Shown here piece by piece: positions 25,701-38,556 of a stretch of 64,000 nucleotides of DNA. The stretch is taken from assembly GCF_949628215.1 (NCBI RefSeq), contig NC_134283.1:5325610-5389609 (forward strand). The letters are read 5' to 3'. How positions within the stretch are numbered: position 1 is the first letter of the stretch; each line of letters opens with the position of its first letter. Source of the DNA: Phalacrocorax aristotelis (lineage: Eukaryota > Chordata > Aves > Suliformes > Phalacrocoracidae). A program made the position numbers and the translations under genes. The notes beneath the pieces were generated by a model. That model made no database searches, was not told where the DNA came from, and saw only the letters and a list, made by a program, of their open reading frames with translations.

Positions 25701-28700
25701 ATCAAAAAGGAGTTTAGATTCACACTAATTAAACATAGACAATACACCTTCTTTCCAAGGTGGGGGTTGTTCCCTTACACCTTCACCTATTCCACAGTCT
25801 GGAGACATACAAAAAATGGTCAAAATGGGGAAAATGTAGAAAAGAGAACCCACAGAGCAATTCCAGCTCTAGCATGGGCAGTGAATAGCCTACAGAGACA
25901 AAAAGAAACAGATTCACTCCTCATCTTTATCACTATCATCAGATAACACAAAAAGCTTCCCAAATATTATTACCTTTTCTGCAAAGGTGTTTTGAGAGTC
26001 CCCCTCCTATGGGGTCACTGAAGGAACAAAGCTAGGAACCACAGATCACAGAGAGAGGTCCAAACCCGCTGTGGGGGTGAGCATGTTCACCAGGGAGTCT
26101 TGGGCTTGATCCCTGGTTTAATTCTGAGGATACATAAGCTGAGATATCCAAGACACCCTTCAGTTTTCTTCCTGTATGCTGTCACTTAGGGTATTGTCTG
26201 AATGTCATCTAAAACCATGAAACTGCAGCTGTGTCACCTATGCAATGGGACTGAAGTGCTCCTGATCACCAGGAAATGGTTGCTTATTCACACCTACCTG
26301 CCTGTTATATTCTCCATGGGACTCTTTTATATGATCTCAGTTTTTCCAGCTGTGCAAATTTTTAACCATTATGTTCCTTTTCCTCCTCATTCTTGATGGG
26401 TCAGCAGCACTTTAATATGGTAATGCTGGCCTGTCACCAAGTTTACAAAGTGCTGCAGTCAGCAGGTTGCTCCAGCAGAAACCTCTTCTGCTCCCCACCC
26501 GGCAGCAGCGCCCCAAAGCTTGATCCAGCCTTGGAATATCAGAGATATGAGGGCCCTAAGGCTGGACGCTAGCCCAGGTTCCCTCAGTAAGAGCCCAGCG
26601 TGAGCCCAGATGGGCTGTCAAGCTGGCTGATGATAGCTTTAAATTCACGATAATATATTTTTCTAATTTAATCTCTAAAATGGAAGTGCGCATTTCAGCT
26701 CATGATTTCCAACTTATCTTCCATTTCCTTTCAGCTTTTCAACGTTTCTGAAATGCCTTATGCTACAGGCAAAACACACTGATTATGATGGGGCTTTTCT
26801 TTTAGCAGCTGTCACTGAGCAATGTCACACATGGAGAAAATGGAAAGTTGACTCTGCCCAGTTGTGTCAAGCATTTGAAGAGAGGAAAAAGACCACGTGG
26901 TAAAAAACAGGTGGCAACTGCTGCTGTTGAATCCTGCTTTAAGGAAGAGTACAGGAGGGACTTTTTAAGAATTTAGACATGGTGAAGCTCTACAAGGTGA
27001 GTAATCTAACAAAAATCAGCCCATCACAAAAGCATGATAAGTTAGGCACAGTGATTAACTGAGCTTTGGCTTTTCGGCATCAAGACAAATGCAGCTGTGT
27101 ATCTCTGAGAAGGAAGGGGAAGATAGGATGAAATTAATTTCCATAATGTGTCTGAAAGAACTGTGGCCAAAACCTTGTTTATACCAATGTAGCAAAGTCC
27201 ACCCCCTCCACAACAGGGACAATTTTTTTTCTGGCCCAAAGTGCGAGCAGCACACTGGAATTTCAGTTCTGAAATTAAAGTGAGTGCATGTACCCCCTCA
27301 CTTGCACACTGTAGCCTGCCAAAAATGCTACTGATGTATATGTTTGCTGATCCCATCTTCATCATTAACACCCAGACAGACAATTGCAATTAGTATGAGA
27401 GCTGGGGGGGGCTTAATAATGATGTAAAGTGTATCGTGCAGCACTGTGGGATGCAAGGTTTTCTCTTCAAGTGTGTCCCCTGCCTACAGAGGCAGAAGAT
27501 ACTGTACTTGTATCCAAACTGGGAAAAATACAGCAAAAGATGTACTTACTTGTTGCCTTCAAATAACAGCTGTTCTGAAGCAGTGCATCTCTCTGCCTTT
27601 TTGCTATCGAGAGACATCGCACTCTGCGAGGGCAACCTCGATTAGAAGCAGCTTGTTGTGACAGCCCAGGAAGAAATCTGTATCGGATAAAAAACTCCCT
27701 CTTTGTCTTTGGAGAAGAAGGTTCTCCCTCTCTTTTTCAAGGTAACCTTCTCTGAACCGTCACTTCGTGCCCTCACCTCCGTTTCGGATAAAACCGTTCC
27801 CCCTTAGCGAGAGGCTGAGCCCCGCAGGTGAATGGCCAGGGAAGAGGGACTCATCAAACCCAGCAGCTGTGAGTGACTTTCTTCCTGCAACAACAATTTT
27901 GCTGCTGATAGGGGGCATTGATTTTCAATGGATTCATTACCCTCAACCTGTTTGGGAGTGGGGAGCTGGAATTTCTCAGTCTAACTACGTGGCCAGGGGT
28001 TTGACATTTCTCTGTTGCAAAAGAAGGGGCAAGGAATATAATTTGAGAAAAAGTTGCTGGAGAAAGCAAAGCCAAGGAGACGCTTTAAACACAGGTTCTT
28101 CTTGGGGCTGCATGTTGGAGCTGGGCACTGCAATGGTCACCAGGCAGACTCGGATGGCACCGAACCATGGGCGAGGGCTGCTGGCTCCGCTCGTGGGTGG
28201 GAGGGTGGGAGCCAGGCTGGCACACCTGCAAACGGTGCCTGCATAAGAGGCAGCCTGGCAAGCCCTCCTCTGCTGAATCGGCTTTCCAGCTCGCTCCCGT
28301 CCTTTGCAAGGGCCTGGCAAAGCCGGGGCACAGCTGCTTTTTGCAGTCATGTCTATATCTCTTGGCCACCACTCTCCCAGAGACATGGCAGACCCTGCCT
28401 CTTCGATCCTTTGAACCATAAATGCCGCTGGCTCAAAGGCAACAGCACTGAGAGGCGATTTTCAATCCAGCACAGCTGCACTCTTTGCCCACACGATGTA
28501 TTTCAGAGGAACGACAGGCAGTGTGTATTCCCAAAATGTCATATGGCACAAATATTTTTTCCCCAGTAACACTTTTTCCCAACAGCTCAGATGTTTCCAG
28601 TTGGGGGACTGGAAAAAAAGCTTTCCCCAAAGCAACAGTGGGAGGATGGATCCCACAGCATGGCCATCTGCCACTCCCTGCCCGCAGCACCGAAGCCGAC

Positions 28701-31700
28701 ACAGCTCAGCTGTGCCACACATCACACCGGGCGCGGTGGGAATTAAACCCAGTGGCCCCCATCTCCTCACCCTTCCTTTAACCACTGTGGGAGATGAGGT
28801 TCAAATCTGTGCCGTGCACTTTGAAAATGTGAGGGATTAATTTAGTCCCTCGAAATATTCCTGCTTTCCAAAGTACACAGAGCAAGCACGGCTCTCATTT
28901 AGTGCTCATGCTCTGTGACGAGGTTTTCATGCTCGCTGCGGGGAAGCAAGGATTGTTTTTATTCAGAGCAAGAAAGAAAAGCGCATCTGATGTAGAGCCG
29001 ACAAAAGAGACGATGAATATGTAGTGCTGGGGAGGGAGGGGATGGAGAAGCACTCATAGTGTGGCTTTCAATTAGGTGCCCTATTTTGTTCGCAGGGGTG
29101 GGGAGACATTTTAATCTAAACTGTTTTGTAGGCAGACGGTGATTGCGCAGGACCAGTGCCCTCTGCGAGGATGCTCATATCTCTGCACGAAAGCAAAAGA
29201 GAGAGGTACTTTCAACCAAATGTTAAATAATGAAAGCAGCCACACATGCCTATTAATGGCTGACGGAGCACCGTCACATCCACTTTACTGACAGATAGCT
29301 GCATTTTCAACTTTCACAAAATGGGAGATGTTCATTGCGTGCCTGGCTCAGCCATTCCCCTGGACTCCTCTTACATTATCACAACCTGGATCCGAGGCTT
29401 GTTTGCCATTAGCAGGTAGTTCTCAGAGATTTAGAGTGGATTTGGCCTAGAGGGTGGGACTTAAGAGTCTGTTCTTACAAACTTCATATATTTTCTGAGG
29501 TGTTGAAGACAGCACTTGAGACCTGCAAATGTATTCCTTATATACTTCTAGTCACAGTTTCTTTAATACAGTATTTCTTTGTATTACATTTCCACCATGG
29601 GATATCCATTGACACTGTGGTTGAACAGTCTGTTGGGATGTACTATGGGCTTTGTCACTCAAGTCGCTTTGTCAGTGCATCTCCTTCTGGATCACAGAAG
29701 TCTAATAAGGCAGTTTATCCCCATCAGATGCCACGAGGAAAGGCACGAAGATGAGGAGCTGTTAAAAGCACCCATTTGGGGATGGTTCAGAACTCCAACC
29801 CAGTAGGGGAGAAGGTCAGGCAGCTGCTGGAGGGAGCTGGAAGGGCTGGTGACATGGGAGGCACTGGAAAGAGGCTGTTCAGTGAAACCAAGCCCCAGTT
29901 CCAGTCTCTGCACCCAGCACCATGCCAGGGTCAGGGGAGCTCTGTCTGCCTGTCGCTGCCTGAGATTTCTTTCTTTTTTTCCACAGAAAAAGCTGTGCCT
30001 TGAAGGAATTCACTTCAGCTCTGCCTTTAGGCCTTCCTGAGTGATGGGAACGGTCTAACTGTGTTATGCAAGAAAACAGAAATGCCAAGTAGCTCATAAC
30101 CTCCAATGATGAAAAGCAACTGAAACTGTACAAAGTTCCAGAATTTGCAAGTGTTACCCAAAGTGAAGTGGCAGGTATCCTGGTATGTTACGCAATCCTC
30201 CATGCTTCCTCACAAGACAAATTGTAGCACTAATTCACCCTGTGAATTTAATTTGTCCCTAATTTCTCTTTGCTTCAGGTTCCTGGCTGTAAAAGGTTAT
30301 ACATTAGAAAATGTAATTGTAAGGATAACTAATGAAATTCATGATTTAGGGGAAGTTGGGGAACCTCCATCTCTGAGGGTCTCAGGAACAAGCTGTCTAA
30401 TGAGGAAGGATTTTTGGCATTGCTGATCCTGCCCTGGTGCAGAGGGATGGAGGAGTCATCTTCTTGCATTCTCTTTTACCCTATTTTCTCTCGGTGTCCA
30501 ACCATGTACCAGCCTGGGAGAGGACTTCCCAGGAATAGGTAATATGTATTCAAAGGGCACCAGGAGATCCTCAGTGAAGAAAATATGTCCCAGGACAGTT
30601 ATATTTGTTCTCATCCAGTTCTTGGATTTAACCTACTGCACATCACTGGAGCTTGTTCTTTCCTTACAAACAGCAGAGGAAAATGCAGAGAGAGTAGCAG
30701 CAGTCGGGTGAGCAGAACTGGATCCGCTCGGAGGCAGACCCTCCTCTGGCACAGCCTGCTGCTCCCCATACCCGACATTTATATTAGCTCCACTGCAACA
30801 CCACACTCCGAGGATGGGATCCACCTTGCCTAACTTTAAATGCGTACAGTGATTTGTCTCAACCCACAGTTGCTCAGATGCATTATACCTTAGAAGAAAA
30901 CCCTTCTCGCTGTTTACTGTGGAGAAAGTATAGCCCAGGGCTCCATGGTAGAGCACTGGAAGACACACTAAGTCAGGCAGGATGAGTCCCTCCTTCCTAG
31001 TTCTGCCTGGTAATGCTCTGCCCATACAATAAGTTCTGCTGAATAAAATTAACTTTTCATACGGCATAGCCTCATGGCATAAACATCTAACTTTAAGGAT
31101 GCGCAAACCACTTCGGAGCAGCAGAACCCATAAAAACTAGTTACCAGTGTCATGTTGTTTTGAAATTGAGCCCTGGCATGAATTTTCTGGAGCGTAATGA
31201 GAGGTAACCTAACACTGCAATGGTTTTGCCAGCAAGCCTGTATAAAACCTGTAGACACTCAATATCTCTAAGACTGTCCCCACAGCCAAATTTGATTGAA
31301 GACAGCCCCTAGGTTAAAAATGTGGACGTGTACACAAAGCACGGTGGTGTTGGTTTAATTTCTGGTAAAATTTCTGGTAAAACAAAACTGAAACGGGATT
31401 CTGACTCTGCTGAAGTCAGTCATGCCTCTGTGCCCAGGGATTTCCTCAGAGCAAACCTGAAACAATTTCTTTCCACAACAAGGGGTTGTTGCCAGCTCAG
31501 CTCTCTGAAAATGCAAACACTTCCCCATCATGTATTCTTTCCCCATTATCCTGAGTGCTCATAAACCTATTGCCTTAATTTTAATAAAATTTCATTGAGT
31601 TTGGTGTAAATACCTTCTATTCATCACCACATTAGAAGAAAGAGAAACAATAATAACTTAATTATCTCTTACGCAGAAACTAATTATAATTCTCTGGATT

Positions 31701-34700
31701 CATAATCAATACTTTAAAGCTGTTCTATCTCAGAGAACAGTTTGTCAATATTTTATAACTGTTAATAATTCATGGGTTTATTACATAATCAAACAGGAAT
31801 CTAACTGCAAAAGGCCTCAGCACGGGAGGAAACAGCACAGGAGAAAATGAAGTGGAAGAATGCAAAACCTCAGGGTATTAAGTGAGGGGGAGAGCGAAAG
31901 CTGCTCGTACTCACATCACACCACCAGCCTGCTCTTCACCTCTGATCTGCGAGGGTAAGGATGCGTTCATAAGACAGAAGAGTTGATTAGAGGAAAGAAA
32001 TATACCAAAAATCCACAGTGAAAGAATCAGTTAGAAAGGAGGCTGATGTTTTTCAAGCATGGTATCAAATTTAGTATTTCCACTGGAGGTGTGCATTTGG
32101 GAGCGGAGGAGAGAAGGGATGAGGGCCACCCCTTTTGAGAGGCAACCAACACTGTTGGCTCAGCTGTATCATCAGCTCTGTCCTAAAAACAGAGACACAT
32201 AAATCACAGTCTCCTTTCTTAATATCCCTCCTGTCTTAAGTCTAACACTTGTCAAATACTTGTCCTTTGTTACTGCAGTGCCACAAGTGTTACCTCTGTC
32301 ATCCATATGCCTGAACCCAAGTCACCCAGGGTGATGCAGTTTATGAGTAACTTTTGCAATGATCGTCTCAGGAGATATAAAAACTGCCTAAAACCAATGG
32401 GACACATGGAAGCATGATCTCTATGACATGAAAAAAAAGGTGAATGATGATTTACAATGATCTAATTGGCATCTGAAAGAGCTCATCATCACCTTTTGAG
32501 GAGAACCCAAGGCAAATATAAGAAAAGAGTGCTCCTCAGGTCAGCCTGACATTTGTTGCCCCATGTGTGGGAAAACATTTTAGCAGAAAAGAAGATGTTA
32601 CAGTCATGAGGACTTGGAAGGAAAATGGGGAAACTGTTGGCTGTGATCCTGAGCAGTTAGGGACAGCTGCCTCTGCTAGTGTCATGTTCCTCTCCAGTGC
32701 CTCTCTAGCACTGTCTCACAGGAGAACATAGAGCCCACAGCAGGGATGCAGTTCTTCTGGACCCTGCACAGAGATATGATAAAAGATGACTTCTGCCTCC
32801 AAAAGTGTAGCATCTAAACAGGTGCAGCAGTGCAATCAAGGCTTAGCATCACTTCTTTACCAAAGAGAAACCCAGCAGCGAAGCAGCAAGTTGGCACAAG
32901 AAGTGTGCAACTCTCATACAAGTGCTGCTGCAGTGTCTCGCACACAAAACCATGCCCTCTGTCAGGTTGTTTTACTTTAATGAGTGAAGAATAGGAGTGC
33001 TCTCTATTTTTTGTCTCTCTTAGCATTTGTATTGCACTTCCTTAGGAGCAGGTTTGGTATGTCTATAGCACAGCCCTGGACAGAGTAGTTCTCACTGCAC
33101 ACTTGTCATTTTTTTATTATTATGATGTTATTCTTCTTATATCATTATCAACTTTTTACAAGTGTCTATAAAATAGGTGCAGGATACTAAAAGTCTTCAG
33201 ATTAAGTAAATGGACATTGTGTTAAATGAGTTATGTCTTTGATGCTATTATCTCTAAATCAGCATGGATTATTCAGGCTAGGGGCTTTTAGAATCATAAG
33301 TGGCTGAGATCATTTCTCAGTTCATCATCCTATTACCCATAATGAGAAAATACTTCTAAATATGAAGATTACTCTTCCAAAAAGATCCCCTGTGAACAAT
33401 TCCCTAGGCACTAACAATATTTATTAACTCTTTTCTTTCTGCATGGAAGGGACTGAGAGAAACTTGAAGTCCTCAAGGATTACCTTGAAACATTCAACAG
33501 CTCTGAATTTGCTGTCGCTCTCCTGGGACCCCTTTGGCTCTGCACTACCATCTCTAACGGCATCTTCTTAGTTTCCACCTCTGCAGCTGCTTTTCTGCTC
33601 TATGTAAATTCAGCTGCTGGTGCTGAACCTGGAATGCAATAAAGCCTTTTAAAACTTCATTATTTTCGAGTGGCTCTGTTTATGCTCGTTTTAAGTTTCC
33701 ATTTCATCAAGTTTTACTGTTTCTCCAGCCAATGATTTCTACTTGCCAGCTTGACAAAATGGCAGGTCCCCCTCCCTGCCCAATGTGGAAAGACCCTCGG
33801 CACACCCATGATGAAGCTTCCCTGTCATTCCTTTAGTTTTTCACACCATCACTGACTCGTTTCCTTATTGTATGGGTAGAATTACCAGTTTTATTTCTTG
33901 GTCTGCACATTTCTAAGAACCCATTTAATGCACAGTTTCATGAGACAGTTTTCATGGAATATAAACTTCAAATTCCAGCTCTCAAATAAAGAATTCCTTT
34001 TACCTTCCACTGAGTAATGCACTGGTCTGTTAAAAAAAAAAACCACCCTTCTGCTGCTGCTAGGTCAGGTGATATTTCAACATAGCACACCTATGAGCTA
34101 ATCCCGTCTGAGGAATGCTGCTGCTCTTGCTGAGTTTGATCCCATTGTATTTCCAGGGAAGAAGTTCAGGTCTGTGATTAAAGAGCTGATTAAGTGTCAA
34201 AAGCCTCCATACAGTCCTCCTGCACGTCTCTTGCAACTCCACCTTACATCAGCTTCTGCTAACTGCTTTATATAATTCCCCTATAATGACCATTTACTCT
34301 GGCAGTAAAAATCAAAACAGCTACAATAAGGTTAATGCCTGGCTTAACTATGAATGATTGGGCATCGCAGAGGTGGTTTCACAAAACCTTACGCACTGTA
34401 AGTATGGTCTTCTCCACCTTTTCTTCTTTATTGCAAAGATTACCATGCTTAGATTTGCCAAATTAGTGCTGTACTTTCATTTGTGTAAAACCATACTTCT
34501 GTAAATCACATCTATAGTACCTTTTCCTTTTACAACAGAGGATGAAGCAAATGCAAATGTGTTTTTTGTTCTAGGTTAACTGGTCCACTTTGCATGTTAC
34601 ACAAAGAGCAACTGCTACTTCCAACTTCTGCCCTGCTCAGCTATCGCTTTCATATTCTCTTTTCATGAAAATCTACCTGTGCCAGTCTAATTATTTATTG

Positions 34701-37700
34701 TAATTTGTGTGGTGGTGAGGTTTTTTTTTCAGATATTTACATCTGCAAACAGCACGTGATGTTTGCAAATGTTTTATTTCAAAATTGCCTCATGGCTTTA
34801 CGGGCAAATGCCAGCCTGGTTGCTGACAAGCAGCTCTTCTGTGGCAGTTTATGACAGACTTTTTTTGTATCCTCACAAAAGTTGAAAGAGTCTTTTGTTA
34901 ACACCATGCCACACCAGGAGCCTGAGGTTTGCTTACTGTAATCATTTACTCGTATAAAACTTGAGTAACAAGAATTTACAAAAAAAAAAGGAAGCGTGAG
35001 AGCTAGTGTGAAGGGTGAATTAATTTATAATTGCTTCCTGCACGATCTTTACACTTTCATGCACAGTATTTCATGTTGGCTGCTGGCAGAGACAACATAC
35101 TGGATTAGAAGGACCTCACATCCAAGCCAGAATGCCAGGCAACGTGATCCACATTCATAATAAATAGATATGGACTGTTTGTCCAGTCTTTCATCATGAA
35201 ATAATTTTCCATTATTCCCTACATGTAGCTTCATAATTACAGCTAGAGTACACTGTAAAATGTCAAAATTTAGGAAAACATCACTGGAACTATCAGTGTC
35301 TCCCAGAGACCTGTTCCTCCATGCTCTTGCATACAAACTTACGTGGGATGATGAGATGTTTATACAATATGAAATATAGTTTTTAAATTCAGTGTGGGGG
35401 CTTTAATACATCTGTTTTACCTCATGCTATCTTGCTGCACTGAGTCTTTGAAATTCTGTGTAATATTATCCCTTTTCATTTTGCTTAGGCGGGGACAGAT
35501 AAAGCAACAGGGCCACACATCTCAGCTTCCTTGACACAGGGTCAGATCTCAAGCCATGGTCATGATACCAGAAGTGCTGTTGCTATTATTAACCACTGTG
35601 GGGGCAGAAACAACCACACTGACTTGCACTAGTCAGAACAGCTAACAAAGTAATGCTGTGCTATGATGCTATGCTCATTTAAATAGCTAATGCTATTGTG
35701 TGTGCCTCAGGCCCCACAGCTTTAAGCAGCTGGAAGCCCTTGGTGACCCCCACAGCTGCTGTGCTTTTGACCAAACTGCTCTTTTCAGGGTCTTTGAAAA
35801 CTTGTCTCAGTGTTGAGCTTTGCTCCAGTAAAAGGCAGTTGTGGTTGCCAGCAGTGCTGAGGCTTGGGATGTTTGGGGGAAAATGTGCAACTTGGTAAGA
35901 TCCAGGACAAAACCTGGAGTTTTGCTTGGTACTGATGTGGCCTTTGCAGGGACACGTCTGACCAGCTAACTTACTGGCTGGAGGCTCCAAAGGGCCTTGG
36001 AGAGAGTGCCAGAGCAGACCTGAAACACGTTGCATCATTGCATGAGCATTTTTTCAGTGAGTATATCATGCTGCATAGGATACCAGAGCTTGTGATTTTT
36101 TTCTTCTTGGGTAAAAAAAGCATCTTCCTAAATAGTAAAAGTCCATTTTTATTTTTACACTGGGCAGGTATATTAGATGATAGTTCTCATAGAAGAGATC
36201 ACTGGGTGGGACTGAACAGAATATAGTCCTGTTACATTCCTTCAAAGGATCCTTTCAAACATATTAACCCAGATTTGAGATTATTGTTTTTTCTGGACTG
36301 CATTAGTGTTGGTTTGTGAATTTAATGTGATATATAAATTGCCCAATTTCAGCTGCATTTAAGAGCCAGCCCTATTTCACTTTCCCTGTGTCTCGAAGCC
36401 CCCCATAAAGCACACTAATTTTTCTTAAAATAAAACAAAAAAATAGTCTATCTGTTTTCTAGAAGCCATGTATTTTATAATTTCAGAATAGCTTGTTTAG
36501 TGGTCATTATCCAGCCATTTAAAATAAAGTCTTTCAGGAAAGAGGTCTTTATCATAAAGAAGATTTTAAATTGATGTTTCTATTTTTTATTGTTTAAGAT
36601 TCAGATCAAGGAAAGCAAAGACTGCTTTTCAGAACAGACAGACTCCCAACATGTGCTGCCAAAGTCTGTACTTGTCATTCTTTTGGTGGGAATAGCTGTT
36701 TTAGAAATGTTTATATATTATCAAAATTAGGTTCCAAAATGAGCTACACTATCTATAAAAAGGGGGGATAATAATATTTTAGAGAAACTAATTGGAAACT
36801 TGTTTTTGGCTAAAGTAGTTATTATTTCCATTATGACAAGCTGGAAGCAGATGAAATTCACCTTTATCTTCCCCAGCCTGGTGTCTCACACTATTTATTC
36901 AAACTGAAATTAAAACCTGACAAAATCCCAGTGAGGCATTTTGCACCCGTTGAAGATTATTCTTTTGGAAAAGAACTTTTGTTCAGCAATTTCATTATGT
37001 TGTTACAAATGTGTTTATTATAAAAGGGTGAGACAGAAATCAAAAGCTATCTGTTCTTACATATCTCACCTAATAAAAACAAGGCTTAAGATTCTACTTT
37101 TCCCAAGAAACTAAAGTTTTTGAGGAAAAAATGGCCAATGCTCTTCATATAGCAGAGAGGGCGTGCTACAGCACAAGGAAAACTCACATTGGAAAACAGA
37201 TGCTCTGCAAGGTTTTAGCACCAACTGAACCTTCACTAGCCTTAGTGCATGCAAGGGCAGAGTCTGGCCAGGCACGTGCAAGAAAAGAAGAGCAGAAAAT
37301 AAGGTGAAAACTCTGGTTACTTTATGCTGCCTTTATTCTGCTGTGCCAACCTGTAGCTCCGTGCCCAGCGCTCGGGGAAAAGCAGGGTATCAGCTTTGCA
37401 TGGGAGAAGGAAAGGGGGGGAATTTTGAGCCTGCACATGGCATGATTAAAACCAGCACAAAACAGCAGCTGATTGTAATATTTGCCAAGAGGCTACACAC
37501 AGAGGTGTTATTCCTGGGTGAATTTAAAGCGTTGTGTCCCGTCCCCCTGTGCAAAGTGAGCTGCGTGGTCTGTGCAGCCTTAGGCCGATGCAAAGCAAAG
37601 CAAATTGGTGGAGCGCACAGCATGGCAGCAGTGCTAGGCAAGCATCACTTGCATATGGAAGCAATGGGGTGAAAAATTGTTTCCTGCTCTAATAACTAAA

Positions 37701-37948
37701 GGATATTAAGAGGGATAGGTTCACAGGGGTGCGGGCTACTTTTCATATTTAGGAGAAATCTTCCAGAAGTGCAAAATGATAATTGCATGAGGAAAGGGTG
37801 GTTAATAATTTTCCCTGTTAATTCAAACACACAAACGTTAATTGCAGTTTGGCAGTCTGAGATATACAAATTAGGAGAGTTTAATTCTGCTAATCCTCAC
37901 TTTAAGTTGCAGGGTGTTGAATATAAATATGATCATCTCACAAAGGGA
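25701..37948. other. Intergenic, no gene recognised
   Basis: No exon or RNA gene is supported. Up to about 26160 it may belong to the LTR element to its left. A canonical AATAAA at 33638-33643 has a T-rich downstream region but no recognisable transcript upstream. ATTA-rich candidate regulatory patches lie at about 28830-29340, 31560-31800 and 37680-37945. Long open frames at 28054 (+, 171 codons) and 30633 (-, 157 codons) match nothing I know. Confidence 0.6.
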
Positions 37949-38011
37949 TGAATCCTGCCTCCACTGAAGCCAGCAGGAGCTTTGCATTGACTTCAGAAGG
38001 AGCTGGATTCA
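37949..38011. repeat. Hairpin-forming ancient repeat (MITE-like)
   Basis: Left arm 37949-37972 (TGAATCCTGCCTCCACTGAA and four more bases) is an inverted copy of right arm 37988-38011 (ending GGAGCTGGATTCA), with 18 of 24 positions pairing and a 15-base loop. The sequence is of the same palindromic family as the fragment at 5598. Confidence 0.55.
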
Positions 38012-38483
38012 GGCCCAGGTGCCCGCGTTAGCTGTGCATGTATGAGTGAACTGGCTCAGGGGAAGGGAGCCCAACATGATTTTTCTCTCAGAATATGGGC
38101 CAAAAATTCCTTGGAGATTCTGAAAAACTTTGGAAAATTTCCCCAGCCCCACTATTCAATTTGTCCAGCTATTTTTGGCTACCCACATGCCCTTGGGAGA
38201 GGTTGAGTTTTCTGTGTTTTTTTCCATTTCCTACTTCATTGTCTGGCCGACAAAATAATCAATGCCAAAAATCCCTAAAAAATCAATGGCTGTAATACAA
38301 ACTGTGCCATTTCACACTCAACCACCTGCACAGTCTGTCTGCTTTACCAAATTCTCCTCCCTTCCTTGTATGCTATTGCCACCACTTGTTGTTTTATACA
38401 TCTCATATGAGACTGTGTAAGATTTTGGCCCCTTCCTCCTGTGAGTAAATCCAGGGAGCTCAGAATAAAGCCAAGCAAACTTG

Positions 38484-38556
38484 ATGCCAGAGGTTGGATA
38501 TTCTGCTTTGATGTAGGTGAAAATTTTGCTATTGGCTTCAGTGGGTGTAGGATGAG
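38484..38556. repeat. Fragment related to the palindromic repeat at 37949
   Basis: ATATTCTGCTTTGATGTAGG and then AATTTTGCTATTGGCTTCAG with TGGGTGTAGGATGAGG resemble the same family (gacttcagtgggagcaggat pattern). It is half-palindromic and more decayed than its neighbour 500 bases away. Confidence 0.4.

Noticed and set aside
28054..28569. 171-codon open frame on the plus strand
   Set aside because: Several overlapping frames on both strands here are open because of locally higher GC; none resembles a protein family.
28796..28815. tRNA B-box-like string GAGGTTCAAATCTG
   Set aside because: No matching A-box, acceptor stem or anticodon arm can be folded upstream.
30633..31106. 157-codon open frame on the minus strand
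   Set aside because: I looked for a retrogene or a decayed exon and recognised neither; no flanking poly(A) or target duplication.
33288..33345. Possible minus-strand CR1 tail (AGAATCATAAG...)
   Set aside because: Only the first dozen bases fit; the expected GGTTGGAAGGGACC-type stretch is missing.
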